From NCBI RefSeq assembly GCF_000720475.1, contig NZ_JOAP01000010.1:1-64000 (forward strand): a stretch of DNA of 64,000 nucleotides. The letters are read 5' to 3'. The notes under the pieces were generated by a model. It was given only the letters and a program-made list of their open reading frames with translations, was not told the origin of the DNA and made no database searches. How positions within the stretch are numbered: the stretch's first letter is position 1; every line of letters begins with the position of its first letter. The position numbers and the translations under genes were made by a program. Shown here in pieces: positions 1 to 13,000 of this stretch. The stretch comes from Streptomyces aureocirculatus. GTDB taxonomy: Bacteria; Actinomycetota; Actinomycetes; Streptomycetales; Streptomycetaceae.

Positions 1-912
1 CGGCTCGCGGTCGAGCTCGTCGGGCGTGGGGTGGGTCCGGAGAGCGTGGTGGCCGTGGTGCTGCCGCGCACGGCGGACCTGGTGGCGGCCCTGCTGGGCG
101 TGCTGAAGGCCGGTGGCGCCTATCTGCCCGTCGATCCCGCCCACGCGGGCACACGGCTGCACCACATCCTCCACGGCGCCCGCCCCCACCTGATCCTGAC
201 CGACACCGAAACCCGCACCGTCCTGCCCCCCACCGACACCCCCGTCCTCCTCCTGCCCACCGACGGCACCCCCGCCGACGGCACCCCCACGAACGGCACC
301 CCCACGAACGGCACCCCCGTACACCCCACAGCCCGCCCCGAGCACCTCGCCTACGTCGTCTACACCTCCGGTTCCACCGGCCTGCCCAAGGGCGTCGGCA
401 TCACGCACCAGGGCCTCACCAGCGCCCTTCAGGCCCTGGCCGAGCAGGCCGGTCTCGCGCCGGGACGGCGGATGCTGACCAGTACCTCCATCGGTTTCGA
501 CGTCGCCACCTTCGAGGTGTTCGCCACCCTCACCACAGGGGCGACCCTGGAGATCGTCCGCGATGTGCTGGTCCTCGCCGAGCGCGAGAGCTGGGACGTC
601 GACATCATCAGCACCGTCCCCTCGGCCTTCGCCGAACTCGTCGACCGGATCGGCGACCGGGTGCGGCCCAAGTCCCTCGTGTTCGCCGGTGAGGCCCTCA
701 CCCCGGCCCTGGTCGAGAAGATCCGCTCCCGCTGGCCCGAGGCCCGCGTCGTCAACGGCTACGGACCCAGCGAAACCTTCTACGCCACCGCCCACCGACT
801 GCACCCCGAGCAGCCCTACACCACCGGCGTACCCATCGGACGCCCCCTGCCGGGCCTGCGCGCCTACATCCTCAGCCCCGGTCTTACGCCCCTGCCCGCG
901 GGCACGGTCGGG
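1..912 (+). pseudogene. NRPS adenylation domain, N-terminal part (gene continues off the left edge; frame lost at about base 910)
   Basis: The reading frame enters the window already inside an amino-acid adenylation domain: core motif LKAGGAYLPVD near base 105, then [11 protein letters not shown] near 360 and NGYGPSETF near 760. Substrate-pocket residues read by eye are D, V, F, S, V, A, G, Y, A (plus the usual Lys); I cannot assign a substrate. After the motif LPAGTVG (about 892-912) the frame loses homology, although it stays open to 1536. The domain resumes in another frame at [11 protein letters not shown] (about 918). Compared with the second A domain of the same synthetase, about 75 residues (the ELY...GEVEA stretch carrying core motifs A6-A8) are missing. 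So this is either a disrupted module or an assembly collapse in a repetitive gene. Bases 250-320 hold a small in-frame repeat (DGTP/NGTP units). Confidence 0.75.
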
Positions 913-1070
913 CCCTCACCACCCACCCCCACATCACCCAGGCCGCCGTCCTCGCGCACGACGCCCACGGCACGGGCCGCCTGGCCGCCTACCTCGTCCC
1001 CGCCGACGGCGAGACCCTGCCCGACGCGGACGGGCTGCGTGCCTTCCTGTCCCGGCGGCTGCCCGAGTAC

Positions 1071-4000
1071 ATGGTGCCCACCGCCTATGTGCCTCTCGAC
1101 CGGCTGCCCCTGTCCCCCAACGGCAAGCTCGACCACAAGGCCCTGCCCGCCCCCGACCTCACCACCACCACGACGTTCCGCGCCCCCGGAACACCCCGGG
1201 AGGCGGAGCTCGCCGCCCTGTTCACGGACGTCCTCGGGGTCGAGAAGGTCGGCGTCGACGACAACTTCTTCGACCTGGGCGGCCATTCGCTCCTCGCGAT
1301 GCGCCTCGCGGGGCGGATCCGTACCGCGCTCGGCGCCGAGGTGCCGATCCGTGCGGTCTTCGACCACCCCACGGTGGCACGCCTCGCCGCTCACGTACGC
1401 ACGGGAGGCACGGACCGCCCGGCACTGCGGCGCCGCGCCGAGCGCCCGGAGCGGGTGCCGCTGTCGTACGGCCAGCACAGGCTGTGGTTCATCGACCACT
1501 TCGAGGGCCCGTCGGCGACGTACAACATCCCGGTGACGCTGCGGCTGCACGGCACCCTCGACGCCGACGCCCTGGCCGCGGCCGTCGCGGACGTGGTGGC
1601 GCGGCACGAGATCCTGCGCACGGTCTACCCGCAGGACCCGGACGGCATCCCCTACCAGCAGGTCCTGGACGTCGCGGAGGCCCGTACGAGACTGGACGTG
1701 CCCGTGCGGGAGATGTCGTCCGCCGCGGCGGACGACGAGGTGATACGCCTCGCCCGGCACGCGTTCGACCTGGCCGCGGACATTCCGGTGCGCGCGGCGG
1801 TTCTGCGCCGCGCCCCCGGCGAGCACGTCCTGTGCCTGGTGATCCATCACATCGCCGCCGACGGGCAGTCACTCGCGCCGCTGTTCCAGGACCTGTCCGT
1901 GGCGTATGCGGCGCGCACCGGGGGCGAGGAGCCGGACTTTCCCGAACTGCCGCTCCAGTACGCCGACTACGCGCTGTGGCAGCGGGACGTACTGGGTGAT
2001 CCCGAGGACCCCGGCAGCCTGCTCGCGCGACAGGCCGCGTACTGGCAGCAGGAGCTTGCCGGAGTGCCGCAGCCGCTGCCGCTGCCCACCGACAGGCCCC
2101 GCCCCGCACGCGCCAGTCACCGCGGTGACCTGGTGGAGTTCGTGTTGGACGCCGAGCTGCTCGGGGCGGTGCGGGAGCTCGCGCGCCGTCACGACATGAC
2201 CGTCTCCATGGTGATGCAGGCGGCTCTGGCCGTGCTCCTGCACCGGTTGGGAGGCGGCGAGGACATCCCGATCGGTACGCCCGTCGCGGGCCGCACGGAC
2301 GCCGCCGCCGACGGCATGGTCGGGTTCTTCGTCAACACCTGGGTGCTGCGGGCCCGGGTCGGCGGGCGGCACAGCTTCACCGAGCTCCTCGCGCAGGTCC
2401 AGGAGAAGGCCCTGGCCGCGTACGACAACCAGGACGCCCCCTTCGAGCGCCTCGTGGAAGCCCTCAACCCGGAGCGCTCCAGCGCCTACCACCCGCTGTT
2501 CCAGACCGTGCTCGGCTGGCAGAACACCGACCGTGCCGTGCTCGACCTGCCCGGCATCGATCGCGTCGAGCAGCTCTGGGCCAGGACGGGGACGTCGCGG
2601 TTCGACCTTTCGCTGCACCTCGTGGAGGCCGAAGGGTCGCACGGGGACGAGGTGCAGGGGCTGATCGAGTACGCCACCGACCTCTTCGACCACGCGTCGG
2701 TGGAGCGGCTCGCGGACCGTTTCGTCCGGGCCCTGCGCCAGTTGGTGGCCGCGCCCGAGGCACCGGTGGACGCCGTGGACCTCCTCGATCGGGCCGAACG
2801 CGAGCGGCTCCTCACCGACTGGAACGACACCCGGGCCGAGACGCCCGCGCTCACCGTCCCCGAACTCTTCGCCCTGCGGGCCGCCGATCAGCCGGCCGCC
2901 ACCGCCGTGTACGACGGCGGGAACGCCGTGACCTACGCGGAGCTCGACGCCCGCGCCAGCCGGCTCGCCCGGGTCCTCGCCGCGCGCGGTGTGGGCCGGG
3001 AGTCGATCGTGGGCCTGGCGCTGCCGCGCTCGGCGGAGCAGGTCGTGGCGCTGCTCGCCGTCCTCAAGGCGGGCGGCACCTATTTGCCCGTCGACACCGA
3101 CTACCCGGCCGAGCGGCTCACGTTCATGCTGTGCGCCGCGGAACCCGTACTGCTCCTCACCGACACGACGGGCGCGGCGAAGCTGCCGCGGCACGAGTGT
3201 CCGCTGCTCGTGCTCGACGAGCCGGGCACGGTCCAGGAGATCGCGCGGGCCTCGGCGGCGGGCCTCGACACCGGGGGCGACCCGGGGCAACTCGCGTACG
3301 TGATGTACACCTCCGGGTCGACCGGCCTGCCCAAGGGCGTCGGGGTGACCCACCGGGGCGTGGTGGGCCTGGTCCTCGACCGCCGCTTCGACGGCGGCGC
3401 GCACGAACGCGTCCTGATGCATTCGGCGCAGGCCTTCGACGCCAGCACCCTGGAGCTGTGGGTGCCGCTCCTTCGCGGCGGCGCGATCGTGGTCGGCCCC
3501 GCCGGACGCCCGGACCCGGCCGCCCTCGCACGAGTGATCGCCGAGCACCGGGTGACCTCCGCCATCATGGCGGCGGGCCTGTTCCGGGTGGTCGCCGACG
3601 AGATGCCCGAGGCCTTCACCGGTGTACGTGAGGTGTGGTCGGGCGGCGACGTGGTGTCCCCGGAGTCCGTCGAGCGGGTCATGGAGGTCTGCCCCGGCAT
3701 CGTCGTCGTCAACGGGTACGGCCCGACCGAGGCGACGGTGGCCGCCTCCGCCCACGCCATGACCGTCCCCGCCGAGGTCGGCGCGGTGGTGCCCATGGGG
3801 CGGCCGCTGGACAACACCCGCCTGTACGTCCTGGACGAGGCGCTGCGGCCGGTGCCGCCCGGTGTGCCCGGCGAGCTGTACATCGCCGGTGAGCGGCTGG
3901 CCCGCGGCTATCTGTCGCGCCACGCCCTGACCGCCGAGCGGTTCGTCGCCTGCCCGTTCGGCGGTCCCGGCGAGCGGATGTACCGCACCGGTGACGTGGT

Positions 4001-7000
4001 CGTCCACACGCAGGACGGGCGGCTCGTCTTCCACGGCCGCGCCGACTCCCAGATCAAGGTCCGCGGCTATCGCATCGAACCGGGTGAGGTGGAGGCCGCC
4101 CTGACCGCCCACCCGGGCGTCGCCCAGGCCGTGGTGACCGCGCGCGGGACGGAGGCGGGGGAGCGCCGTCTGGTGGCCCATGTGGTGCCGGTGGACCTGG
4201 GTGTGCACGAGAGCGCCGACAGCCTCGCCGAGCTGGACATGGATCTGACGGGCGCGGTGTCGGCGCGTGAGCTGCGGAAGTTCCTGACGGGGAAGCTGCC
4301 GGAGTTCATGGTGCCCGCGGCGTTCGTCCTGCTCGACCGACTGCCGCTGACGCCGAACGGCAAGGTGGACCACCGGGCGCTCCCGGAGCCGGAGTTCGGC
4401 GGCGGCACCTACCGTGCGCCGCGTACGGCCGTGGAGGAGGCGCTCGCCGCCGTCTACTGCGAGGTGCTCGGTGCGGACCGGGTGGGCGTCGACGACGACT
4501 TCTTCGCCGTCGGCGGCGACAGCATCCGCTCCATCCAGGTCGTCTCCCGTGCCCGCGCGCACGGCGTCGAGGTCACGCCCCGGCAGATCTTCGAGCAGCG
4601 CACCGTGGGCCGCCTCGCGGAGGTCGCGAAGGCCGGAAGGCAGGACGCGCTCCTCACCGAGGACGCCACCGGCGGTGTGGGCTTCATGCCGCTGCTGCCC
4701 GCGGCCCGGTTCGTGACCGCCCTCGGCGGCTACGACCGGTTCGCGATGTCCATGGTGGTGGACCTGCCCGCCGGCATCGACGCAACCGGCCTGACCGCGA
4801 CGCTGTCCGCGGTGTTCGACCGGCACGACGTGCTCCGCTCGACCCTGGTGACCGGTGCCGAGCCCGGTCTCGACGTGGCCCCGGCCGGCACGGTGGACCC
4901 GGCGGGCCTGGTCCGGCGCGTGCCGTGCGACGGCAGTTGGGACGAGGCGTGGCACGACGGCGCCCAGGCCGAACTCGACGCCGCGGCGGGCCGTCTGGAC
5001 CCGGGTTCCGGGGTGATGGCGCAGTTCGTGTGGTGCGACGCGGGCCCGCGCTCCGCGGGACGGCTCATCGTCGTCCTGCACCACCTGGTGGTCGACGGCG
5101 TCTCCTGGCGCATCCTCCTGCCCGACCTCGCCGCGGCCTGGGAGCAGGTCCGCGACGGCCGCACCCCGCGCCTCGCCGATGTGGCCACGTCCGCGCGCCG
5201 CTGGGCCCACGCCCTGACGCAGGAGGCGGCGTCGGAGCGCCGCGCCGGCGAACTCGCGCTGTGGCGCCGGGTCCTGTCCGGGCCCGACCCCGACCTCGGC
5301 CCGCGCCCCTTCGACCCGGACGTCGATGTGGCCGCCACGGTCCGGCATGTGCACCTTGAGCTGCCCGCGTCCCTCACCCGGACCCTGCTCACCACCCTGC
5401 CCGGCGCCTTCCGCTGCGGCGTCAACGACGGTCTGCTGACCGCGCTCGCCCTGGCCGTGGCGCGGTGGCGCGGCCGCCGCGGTACCGACGAGAGCACGCT
5501 GCTGCTGCGCGTCGAGGGCCACGGCAGGGAGGAGGCGGCGGCGCCCGGCGCGGACCTGTCCCGCACGGTCGGCTGGTTCACCAGCATGTTCCCCGTCAGG
5601 CTCGACGTGAGCGGCGTCGACATGGAGGAGGCCCTCGCGGGCGGCGCCGCCGCCGGAACCGCCGTACAGGCCGTCAAGGAGCAGCTCCTGGCCGTCCCGG
5701 ACAAGGGCATCGGCTACGGCATGCTCCGCCACCTCAACCCCGACACCGCCGAAGTCCTCGCCCGGCACACCACCGGACAGATCTCCTTCAACTACCTGGG
5801 CCACTACGCGACGGCCGGCAACATGCCCGAGCAGTTGCGCGGCCTCGGCTTCACCTTCGCCGAGGGCACCGCCGCCCTGGTCCCCGAACCGGACGCGGAC
5901 ATGCCCGCCCTCGCCACCCTGGACATCAACGCGTACGTCACCGACTCCGCCGAAGGCCCCCGGCTCGGCGCCCGCCTCAGCCACCCCGCCCAGTTGCTTG
6001 CCGGCTCCGACGTGGAAGAGCTCGCGCAGGCGTGGCGCGCCGCCCTGGAAGCGCTCGCCCGGCACTCCGCGCGCCCCGGCGCGGGCGGCTTGACCCCCTC
6101 CGACACCCCCCTCGTCGACATCAGCCAGGCCGAACTGGACCTGTGGCGGCGCAAGTACCCCGCCCTCACGGACGTATGGCCGCTCACGCCGATGCAGTCC
6201 GGTCTGCTGTTCCACAGCATGCTCACCGGCGGAGCCACCGACGGCGCCCCCGGTTTCGACAGTGCTCCGGTGGACGCCTACCACATGCAGCTCGTCCTGC
6301 ATCTGTCCGGGACGGTGGACCCCGAGCGCATGCGCACGGCAGGGCAGGCGCTGCTCGACCGGCACCCGAACCTGACGGTGGCGTTCGCGCAGGACCCGGC
6401 GGGCGGATGGCGGCAACTGGTTTCACGCGGCGTCGAGTTGCCCTGGCGCTTCCTGGACCTCAGCGCGCTGGACGAAGCGGAGCGCGACGAGGAACTGCGG
6501 CGCTTCCTGGCCGCCGACAGCACCACCTACTTCGACCCGGCCGCGCCGCCGCTGCTGCGGCTCTCCCTGGTGAAGCTGTCCGAGGACCGCTGGGAGCTCG
6601 TCCTCGCGGTGCACCACGTGCTGATCGACGGCTGGTCGCTCCCGGTCCTGATGCGGGAGCTGCCGCTCCTGTACGCCGCGGAAGGGGACGCGGCGGCCCT
6701 GGAAGGCACCACGGGGTACCGCGACTTCCTGGCCTGGCTGACGCGGCAGGACCAGGACGCGGCCGCGCGGGCCTGGGCCGCCGAACTGGCCGGGGTCGAG
6801 GAGCCCACGCTCCTGGCTCCGGGCACGCCGGTGGACGGACACAGCGCCGGGGTCGGACTCATCGACGTACCGCTGCCACCGGAGACGGCACGCGCCCTCT
6901 CGCGCTCGGCCGCGGAGTGGGGAGTGACCCCCAGCACCCTGTTGCAGGGCGCCTGGGCGGTGCTTCTCGCGGGTCTCACCGGGCGTGAGGACGTCGTGTT

Positions 7001-10000
7001 CGGCACGACCGTGTCCGGCCGCCCGCCACAGATACCGGGCGTGGACGCCATGGTCGGTCTGTTCATCAACACCCTGCCGGTGCGGGTCGGCTGCGCGCCC
7101 GCGCGGACCCTGCGCGAAGTCCTCACCGGACTGCAGGAACGGCAGGCCGCGCTGCTCGACCACCATCACCACGGGCTGCTCGACATCCAGCAGGCCCTCG
7201 GCCTGAACACCCTCTTCGACACGATGGTGGGCCTGGAGTCGTACCCGATCGACGGCGCCGCCATCGGCGAGGCGACCGACGCCGCGGGCATGCGGATCAC
7301 CGGCCTGAGCCCGCTCAGCGGCACCCACTACCCGATGGGCGTCCTCGCGATGGCCGAGCCGCACCTCAAGGCGGTGATCCAGTACCAGCACCACCTCTTC
7401 CCGCGCGACCGGGTGACGGACATCGCGGCCGCGTACGCGCGGATCCTGCACCAGCTCGCCGTCGACCCCGACGTGCCGGTGGGCAGTGTCGCCATCGTCC
7501 CGGACGCACAGCGCGCGCGGCTCCTGACCGAGTGGAACGACACCGCCGTGCCGCTGCCCGGCCGGGCCCTCGACGTGCTGTTCGCCGAGCAGGCCGCCGC
7601 GACGCCCGACGCGCCCGCCGTGGTCTTCGGGGAGCAGCAGCTCAGCTACCGGGATCTCGACACGCGGGCGAACCGGCTCGCGCGGGTACTCGCCGGGCGC
7701 GGCGTCGGCCGGGACACCCTGGTCGGTCTCGCCCTGCCCCGGTCCGCGGACCTGGTCGTGGCGCAGCTCGCGATCCTCAAGGCGGGCGGCGCGTATGTGC
7801 CGCTGGACCCGGACTACCCGGCCGAGCGCCTGGAGTTCATGCTGCGCGACACCACTCCCGTCCTGGTCCTCACCGACACGGAGTTCGCGCACCGGCTCCC
7901 GGAGAGCGGGCGCCCGTGCGTGCTCATCGACGACCCGGACACCGTGCGGGAGATCGGCCTGGCCGCGGACGGGGCACCCGAAGGCGGCCGGCACCCCGAC
8001 GAACTGGCCTATGTGATGTACACGTCCGGCTCCACGGGTGTGCCCAAGGGCGTCGGCGCCACCCACCGCGCCGTCGCGGGCCTGGCCCTGGACCGGCGGC
8101 ACGCGGGCCCCGCGCACCGGCGGATCCTGCTGCACTCCCCGCAGTCCTTCGACTCCTCGACCTATGAGCTGTGGACGCCGCTCCTGCACGGCGGCACGGT
8201 CGTGGTCGCCCCGCAGGGCCGCCTGGACGCGGGCGGCCTCGCGGCGCTCGTCGCGGCGCACGGCGTGACCGCGGTGTGCATGGCGGCGGGCCTGTTCAAG
8301 GTGGTCGTGCACGAGGACCCCACGGCGTTCGCCGGGATCCTCGACGTGTGGATCGGCGGCGACGTGGCCCCGGTGGCGGAGGTCGAGCAGGTCCTCAGGG
8401 CCTGCCCGGGCGTGGCCGTCGTGAACGGCTACGGGCCCACCGAGATCACCACCGCGGGCGTCTACCACGTCATCCCGCAGGCCGTGCCGGTGCCGGACCC
8501 GGTCCCGATCGGGCGGCCGATGGACGGCATGCGGGCCTACATCCTCGACTCCGCCCTGCGGCCCGTACCGCCGGGCGTGCCCGGGGAGCTGTACGTCGCG
8601 GGCAACGGCCTCGCCCGCGGCTATCTGGGTCGCCTCGCGCTGACCGCGGAACGCTTCGTGGCCTGCCCGTTCGGGGCGCCGGGCGAGCGCATGTACCGCA
8701 CGGGGGACGTCGCGGCCTGGACGCAGACGCATGTGGCGGGTGCCCCCGGGACGGGCGCGGGCGAGATCGCCTTCCTCGGCCGCGCGGACGCCCAGCTCAA
8801 GATCGGCGGCTTCCGCGTCGAGCCCGGCGAGATCGAGGCCGCCCTCGACGCGCACCCGGGCGTCGCCCAGGCGGTGGTGTCGTTCGTGGAGGACAGCACC
8901 GGTGAGCGCCGCCTCGTCGGCTATGTGGTGCCGGGCGCCGACCTGCCCGCCGCCGTGGCCGCCGAGCAGCAGGTCGAGGGCTGGGCGCAGATCTACGACC
9001 GGGTGTACGCCGACGCGCGCGCCCCGTGGGGCGAGGACTTCACCGGGTGGGACTCCAGCTACACCGGCCGCCCCATCCCGCTCCCCGAGATGCGGGAGTG
9101 GCGCGACGCGACGGTGCAGCGGATCGCCGCCGAGCAGCCGTCCCGGATACTCGAACTCGGTGTGGGCTCGGGCCTGTTGATGGCGCGGCTCGTCGGCCGG
9201 GTGGCGGAGTACTGGGGCACGGACCTGTCCGCGGAGGTCGTCGAACGCCTCGGCAGGGAGGTCGCGGCGGCCGGGTACGCCGACGTGTCCACGCTGCGCC
9301 ACCAGGCCGCCGACGACGTGTCGGGGCTGCCGCGGGGCCACTTCGACCTCGTCGTCCTGAACTCGGTGGCGCAGTACTTCCCGGACGCCGGCTACCTGGA
9401 CCGCGTCCTCACCCAGGCGCTCCCGCTCCTCGCGCCGGGCGGCCGGATCCTCGTCGGCGACGTGCGCAACGCCGCCACCCTGCACCTGTTCCACTCCGGT
9501 GTGCGGCGCGCGCAGCGCCCAGAGGACTCCCCGCAGGCGGCCCGCACCGCGGTGACCCGTGCGATGCTCCTGGAGCCGGAACTCGCCCTCGCCCCGGCGT
9601 GGTTCACGCACTGGGCGGCGCGCAACGCGGTCGCCGGCGTGAACGTACGGATTCGATCGGGCCGCGTCCACAACGAACTCACCCGGCACCGCTACGACGT
9701 CGTCCTGCACCCGAGCGCGCCCGCAGCCGCCCTCGACCCGGAACAGCTCCCGGAGATCGTCTGGGGGCGGCAGGCCGCGGACCTCACCGAGCTGGCGGAA
9801 CTGTGCCGCGCCCGGCAGGAGAGGGGTCCGGTCCGTGTCACCGGCATCCCGAACGCGCGGCTGACCGCCGAGGCGGCGACCGCCGCGCAGCTCGGCCTGG
9901 GCGAGGCCCCCGTGCCCGGCGCTCCGGCACTCGACCCGCACGCCCTGTGCGCGTGGGCGGCCGAACACGGCTTCACGGCGGAGCCGACCTGGTCGGACGC

Positions 10001-13000
10001 GGGCGTGGAGTGCTTCGACGCGGTGCTGGTGCCCGGGGGGCAGGCCTCCGGCCGTGTCATGGTCCCCGTGGCCCGTGCGGGCGCCCAGGGCGCTGCCCAG
10101 GTCACGGACCCCGCCGCCACCGCCCGCGTCGGCGCCCTGGTCGGCTCGCTGCGCGGGCACCTCGGCGAGCGGCTTCCGGCGCACATGGTGCCCGCGGCCG
10201 TCGTGGCCGTGGCCGAGGTGCCGCTGACGCCGAACGGGAAGCTGGACCGGCGGGCGCTGCCCGTCCCCGACTTCGCGCCCGCGGCGACGGGCAGGGCACC
10301 GCGCACCCCGCGGGAGGAGTTGCTGTGCGGCTTGTTCGCCGAGGTCCTCGGCCTGGACCGGGTCGGCATCGACGACGACTTCTTCACCCTCGGCGGCCAC
10401 TCGCTCCTCGCGACCCGCCTGGTCAGCCGGATCCGCGCCGTCCTGGGGGTGGAGGTGCCGCTGCGGGTCCTGTTCGCCGCGCCCACGGTCGTCGCCCTGG
10501 CCGAGCAACTGCCCACGGACTCCGCGACCAGGCTGCCGCTGCGGCGCGCGAGCGTACGTCCCGAGGTCGTGCCGCTGTCCTTCGCGCAGCGCCGCCTGTG
10601 GTTCCTGGACAAGTTCGAGGACGAGCCCGGCACCTATCACGCGCCGTTCCCGCTGCGGCTCACCGGCACGCTCGACGTGGCCGTGCTCGCCGCGGCCCTG
10701 CGGGACGTGGTCGTACGCCATGAGAGCCTGCGCACGCTGTTCCCCGAGGACGCCGCGGGCGAACCCCGCCAGCACGTCGTGGACGCCGCGGAGCTCCGCC
10801 TCGAACTGCCCGTGGTCGAGGTCGCCGCGCAGGACCTGGACCGGACCCTGACGGAGGCGGCGGCCGAGGGCGTCGACCTGGCGTCCGAGATCCCCGTCCG
10901 CGCCACGCTGCTTCGCCTGGCCGAGCAGGACCACGTACTGCTTCTGATGATCCATCACATAGCGGGCGACGGCGAGTCGTTCGCACCGCTCGCCCGTGAT
11001 CTGTCCCTGGCCTACACGGCCCGGCTGCGCGGCCGTGCGCCGCAGTGGCCCGAGCTGCCCGTGGCCTACGTCGACTACACCCTGTGGCAGCGCGAGCTGC
11101 TCGGCGACGAGGACGACCCGGACAGCCTGCTTTCCGCACAGATCGCCTACTGGAAGGACGAGTTGCGCGGCCTTCCGCAACCTCTGCGCCTGCCCACCGA
11201 CCGGCCACGGCCGCCGGTCGCGAGCCACCGGGGCGACGTGGTGGAGTTCGCCATCGACCAGCGCACCGCCGAAGCGGTGGAGGCGCTGGCCCGCGGTCGC
11301 GGCGCCACGTCGTCCATGGTGCTCCAGTCCGCGCTCACCGTGCTGCTGCACGCGCTCGGGGCCGGCGACGACATCGCCGTCGGCTCGCCCATCGCCAACC
11401 GCACCGACGAGAACCTCGCGGACCTGGTCGGATTCTTCGTCAACACCTGGGTGCTGCGCGCCAGGCTCGCGGGCAACCCGACCTTCCTCGACCTGCTCGA
11501 CCAGGTGCGCGCCACGTCCCTGGCCGCGTACGACCATCAGGACGTGCCCTTCGAACGCCTGGTGGAGGTCCTCAATCCCGAGCGGTCGACCGCGTACGCG
11601 CCGCTGGTGCAGGTGGTGCTCGCCTGGCAGAACTTCGCCCGTGAGGACTTCGCCCTGCCGGGCCTGCGGGCAGGCTTCGAGCCGCTGCGCGGCAGGACCG
11701 CGAAGTTCGACCTGTTCCTCAACCTGGCGGCGCTGCCCGGGCAGGGCGTCCTCGGTCATCTGGAGTACGCGACCGACCTCTTCGACCGGGCCACGGCCGA
11801 AGGGCTCGCGGAACGGTTCGTGCGGGTCGTGGAGCAGCTCGTGGCCGAGCCCGCGCGGCGCATCGGCGCCGTGGACGTCCTCGCACGGGAGGAGCGCGGG
11901 ACCCTGGAGCGGTGGGCGCGGGCGGGCGGCCCGGGCGCGCCGGTGCCCGACCTCACGGTGGACCGCGCCTTCGAGGCCGCCGTACGGGCGCATCCGCTGC
12001 GGCCCGCCGTCACCTGCGGCGAGCGGACACTCGGCTACGCGGAGCTGAACGCGTCCGCGAACCGGCTCGCCCGGCTCCTGCGCGGGCACGGCGCCGGGCC
12101 CGGCCGGTACGTGGCGGTGGCGCTGCCCCGCTCCGCCGAACTCGTCGTCGCCGTCCTCGCGATCCTCAAGACGGGGGCCGCGTATGTGCCGGTCGACCCG
12201 GGCCACCCGGCGGACCGGATCACGTACACGCTCACCGACGCACGGCCCGAACTCGTCGTCACCGACACCGGGTTCGCGGGCCGCCTTCCGGACGGGCCGC
12301 GGGTCGCCCTCGGCGACCCCGCCACCGAGGCCGCGCTCGCCGAGCTGCCCGGTCACGACCTGACGGCGGCCGAGCGCGGCACGCCCGGCGCCGACCAGGC
12401 CGCGTACGTGATCTACACCTCGGGTTCCACGGGCCGTCCCAAGGGCGTCCTGGTCACCCACCGCAACGTGCTCAGCCTGATGTCCCGCACCCAGGACCTG
12501 TTCGCCTTCGGCGCCGACGACGTGTGGACGATGTTCCACTCCCCCGCCTTCGACTTCTCGGTGTGGGAGCTGTGGGGGCCGCTGCTGCACGGCGGACGGC
12601 TCGTGGCCGTTCCGTACGAGGTCAGCCGGTCGCCGGAGGACTTCGTCGCCCTGCTCGTACGCGAGCGGGTGACGGTGCTCAACCAGACTCCCTCGGCCTT
12701 CCACCAGCTCATCCGCGCCGACCGCGAGAACCCCGCCCTCGGCTCAGGGCTCGCGCTGCGCACCGTGGTGTTCGGCGGCGAGGCGCTCGATCTGGCGCGG
12801 CTCACCGAGTGGTACGAGCGACACGCCGAGGACGCGCCGCGCCTGGTGAACATGTACGGCATCACCGAGACCACCGTGCACGTGACCTACGGCCCGCTGG
12901 ACGCCGCCCTGGTGCGCGACGCGGTGGGCAGCACGATCGGTGCCGGTCTCCCCGGGCTCGTGGTGCGGGTCCTCGACGCCATGCTGCGGCCCGTGCCGCC

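Noticed and set aside
880..1071. Programmed frameshift inside the NRPS
   Set aside because: A programmed shift would not remove about 75 conserved residues. A deletion or an assembly collapse explains the data better.
1869..12704. Very long open frames on the - strand opposite the NRPS (about 1500 and 2100 codons)
   Set aside because: They have no family motifs, are Arg/Gly/His-rich, and mirror the third-position GC of the real + strand domains. They are shadows.
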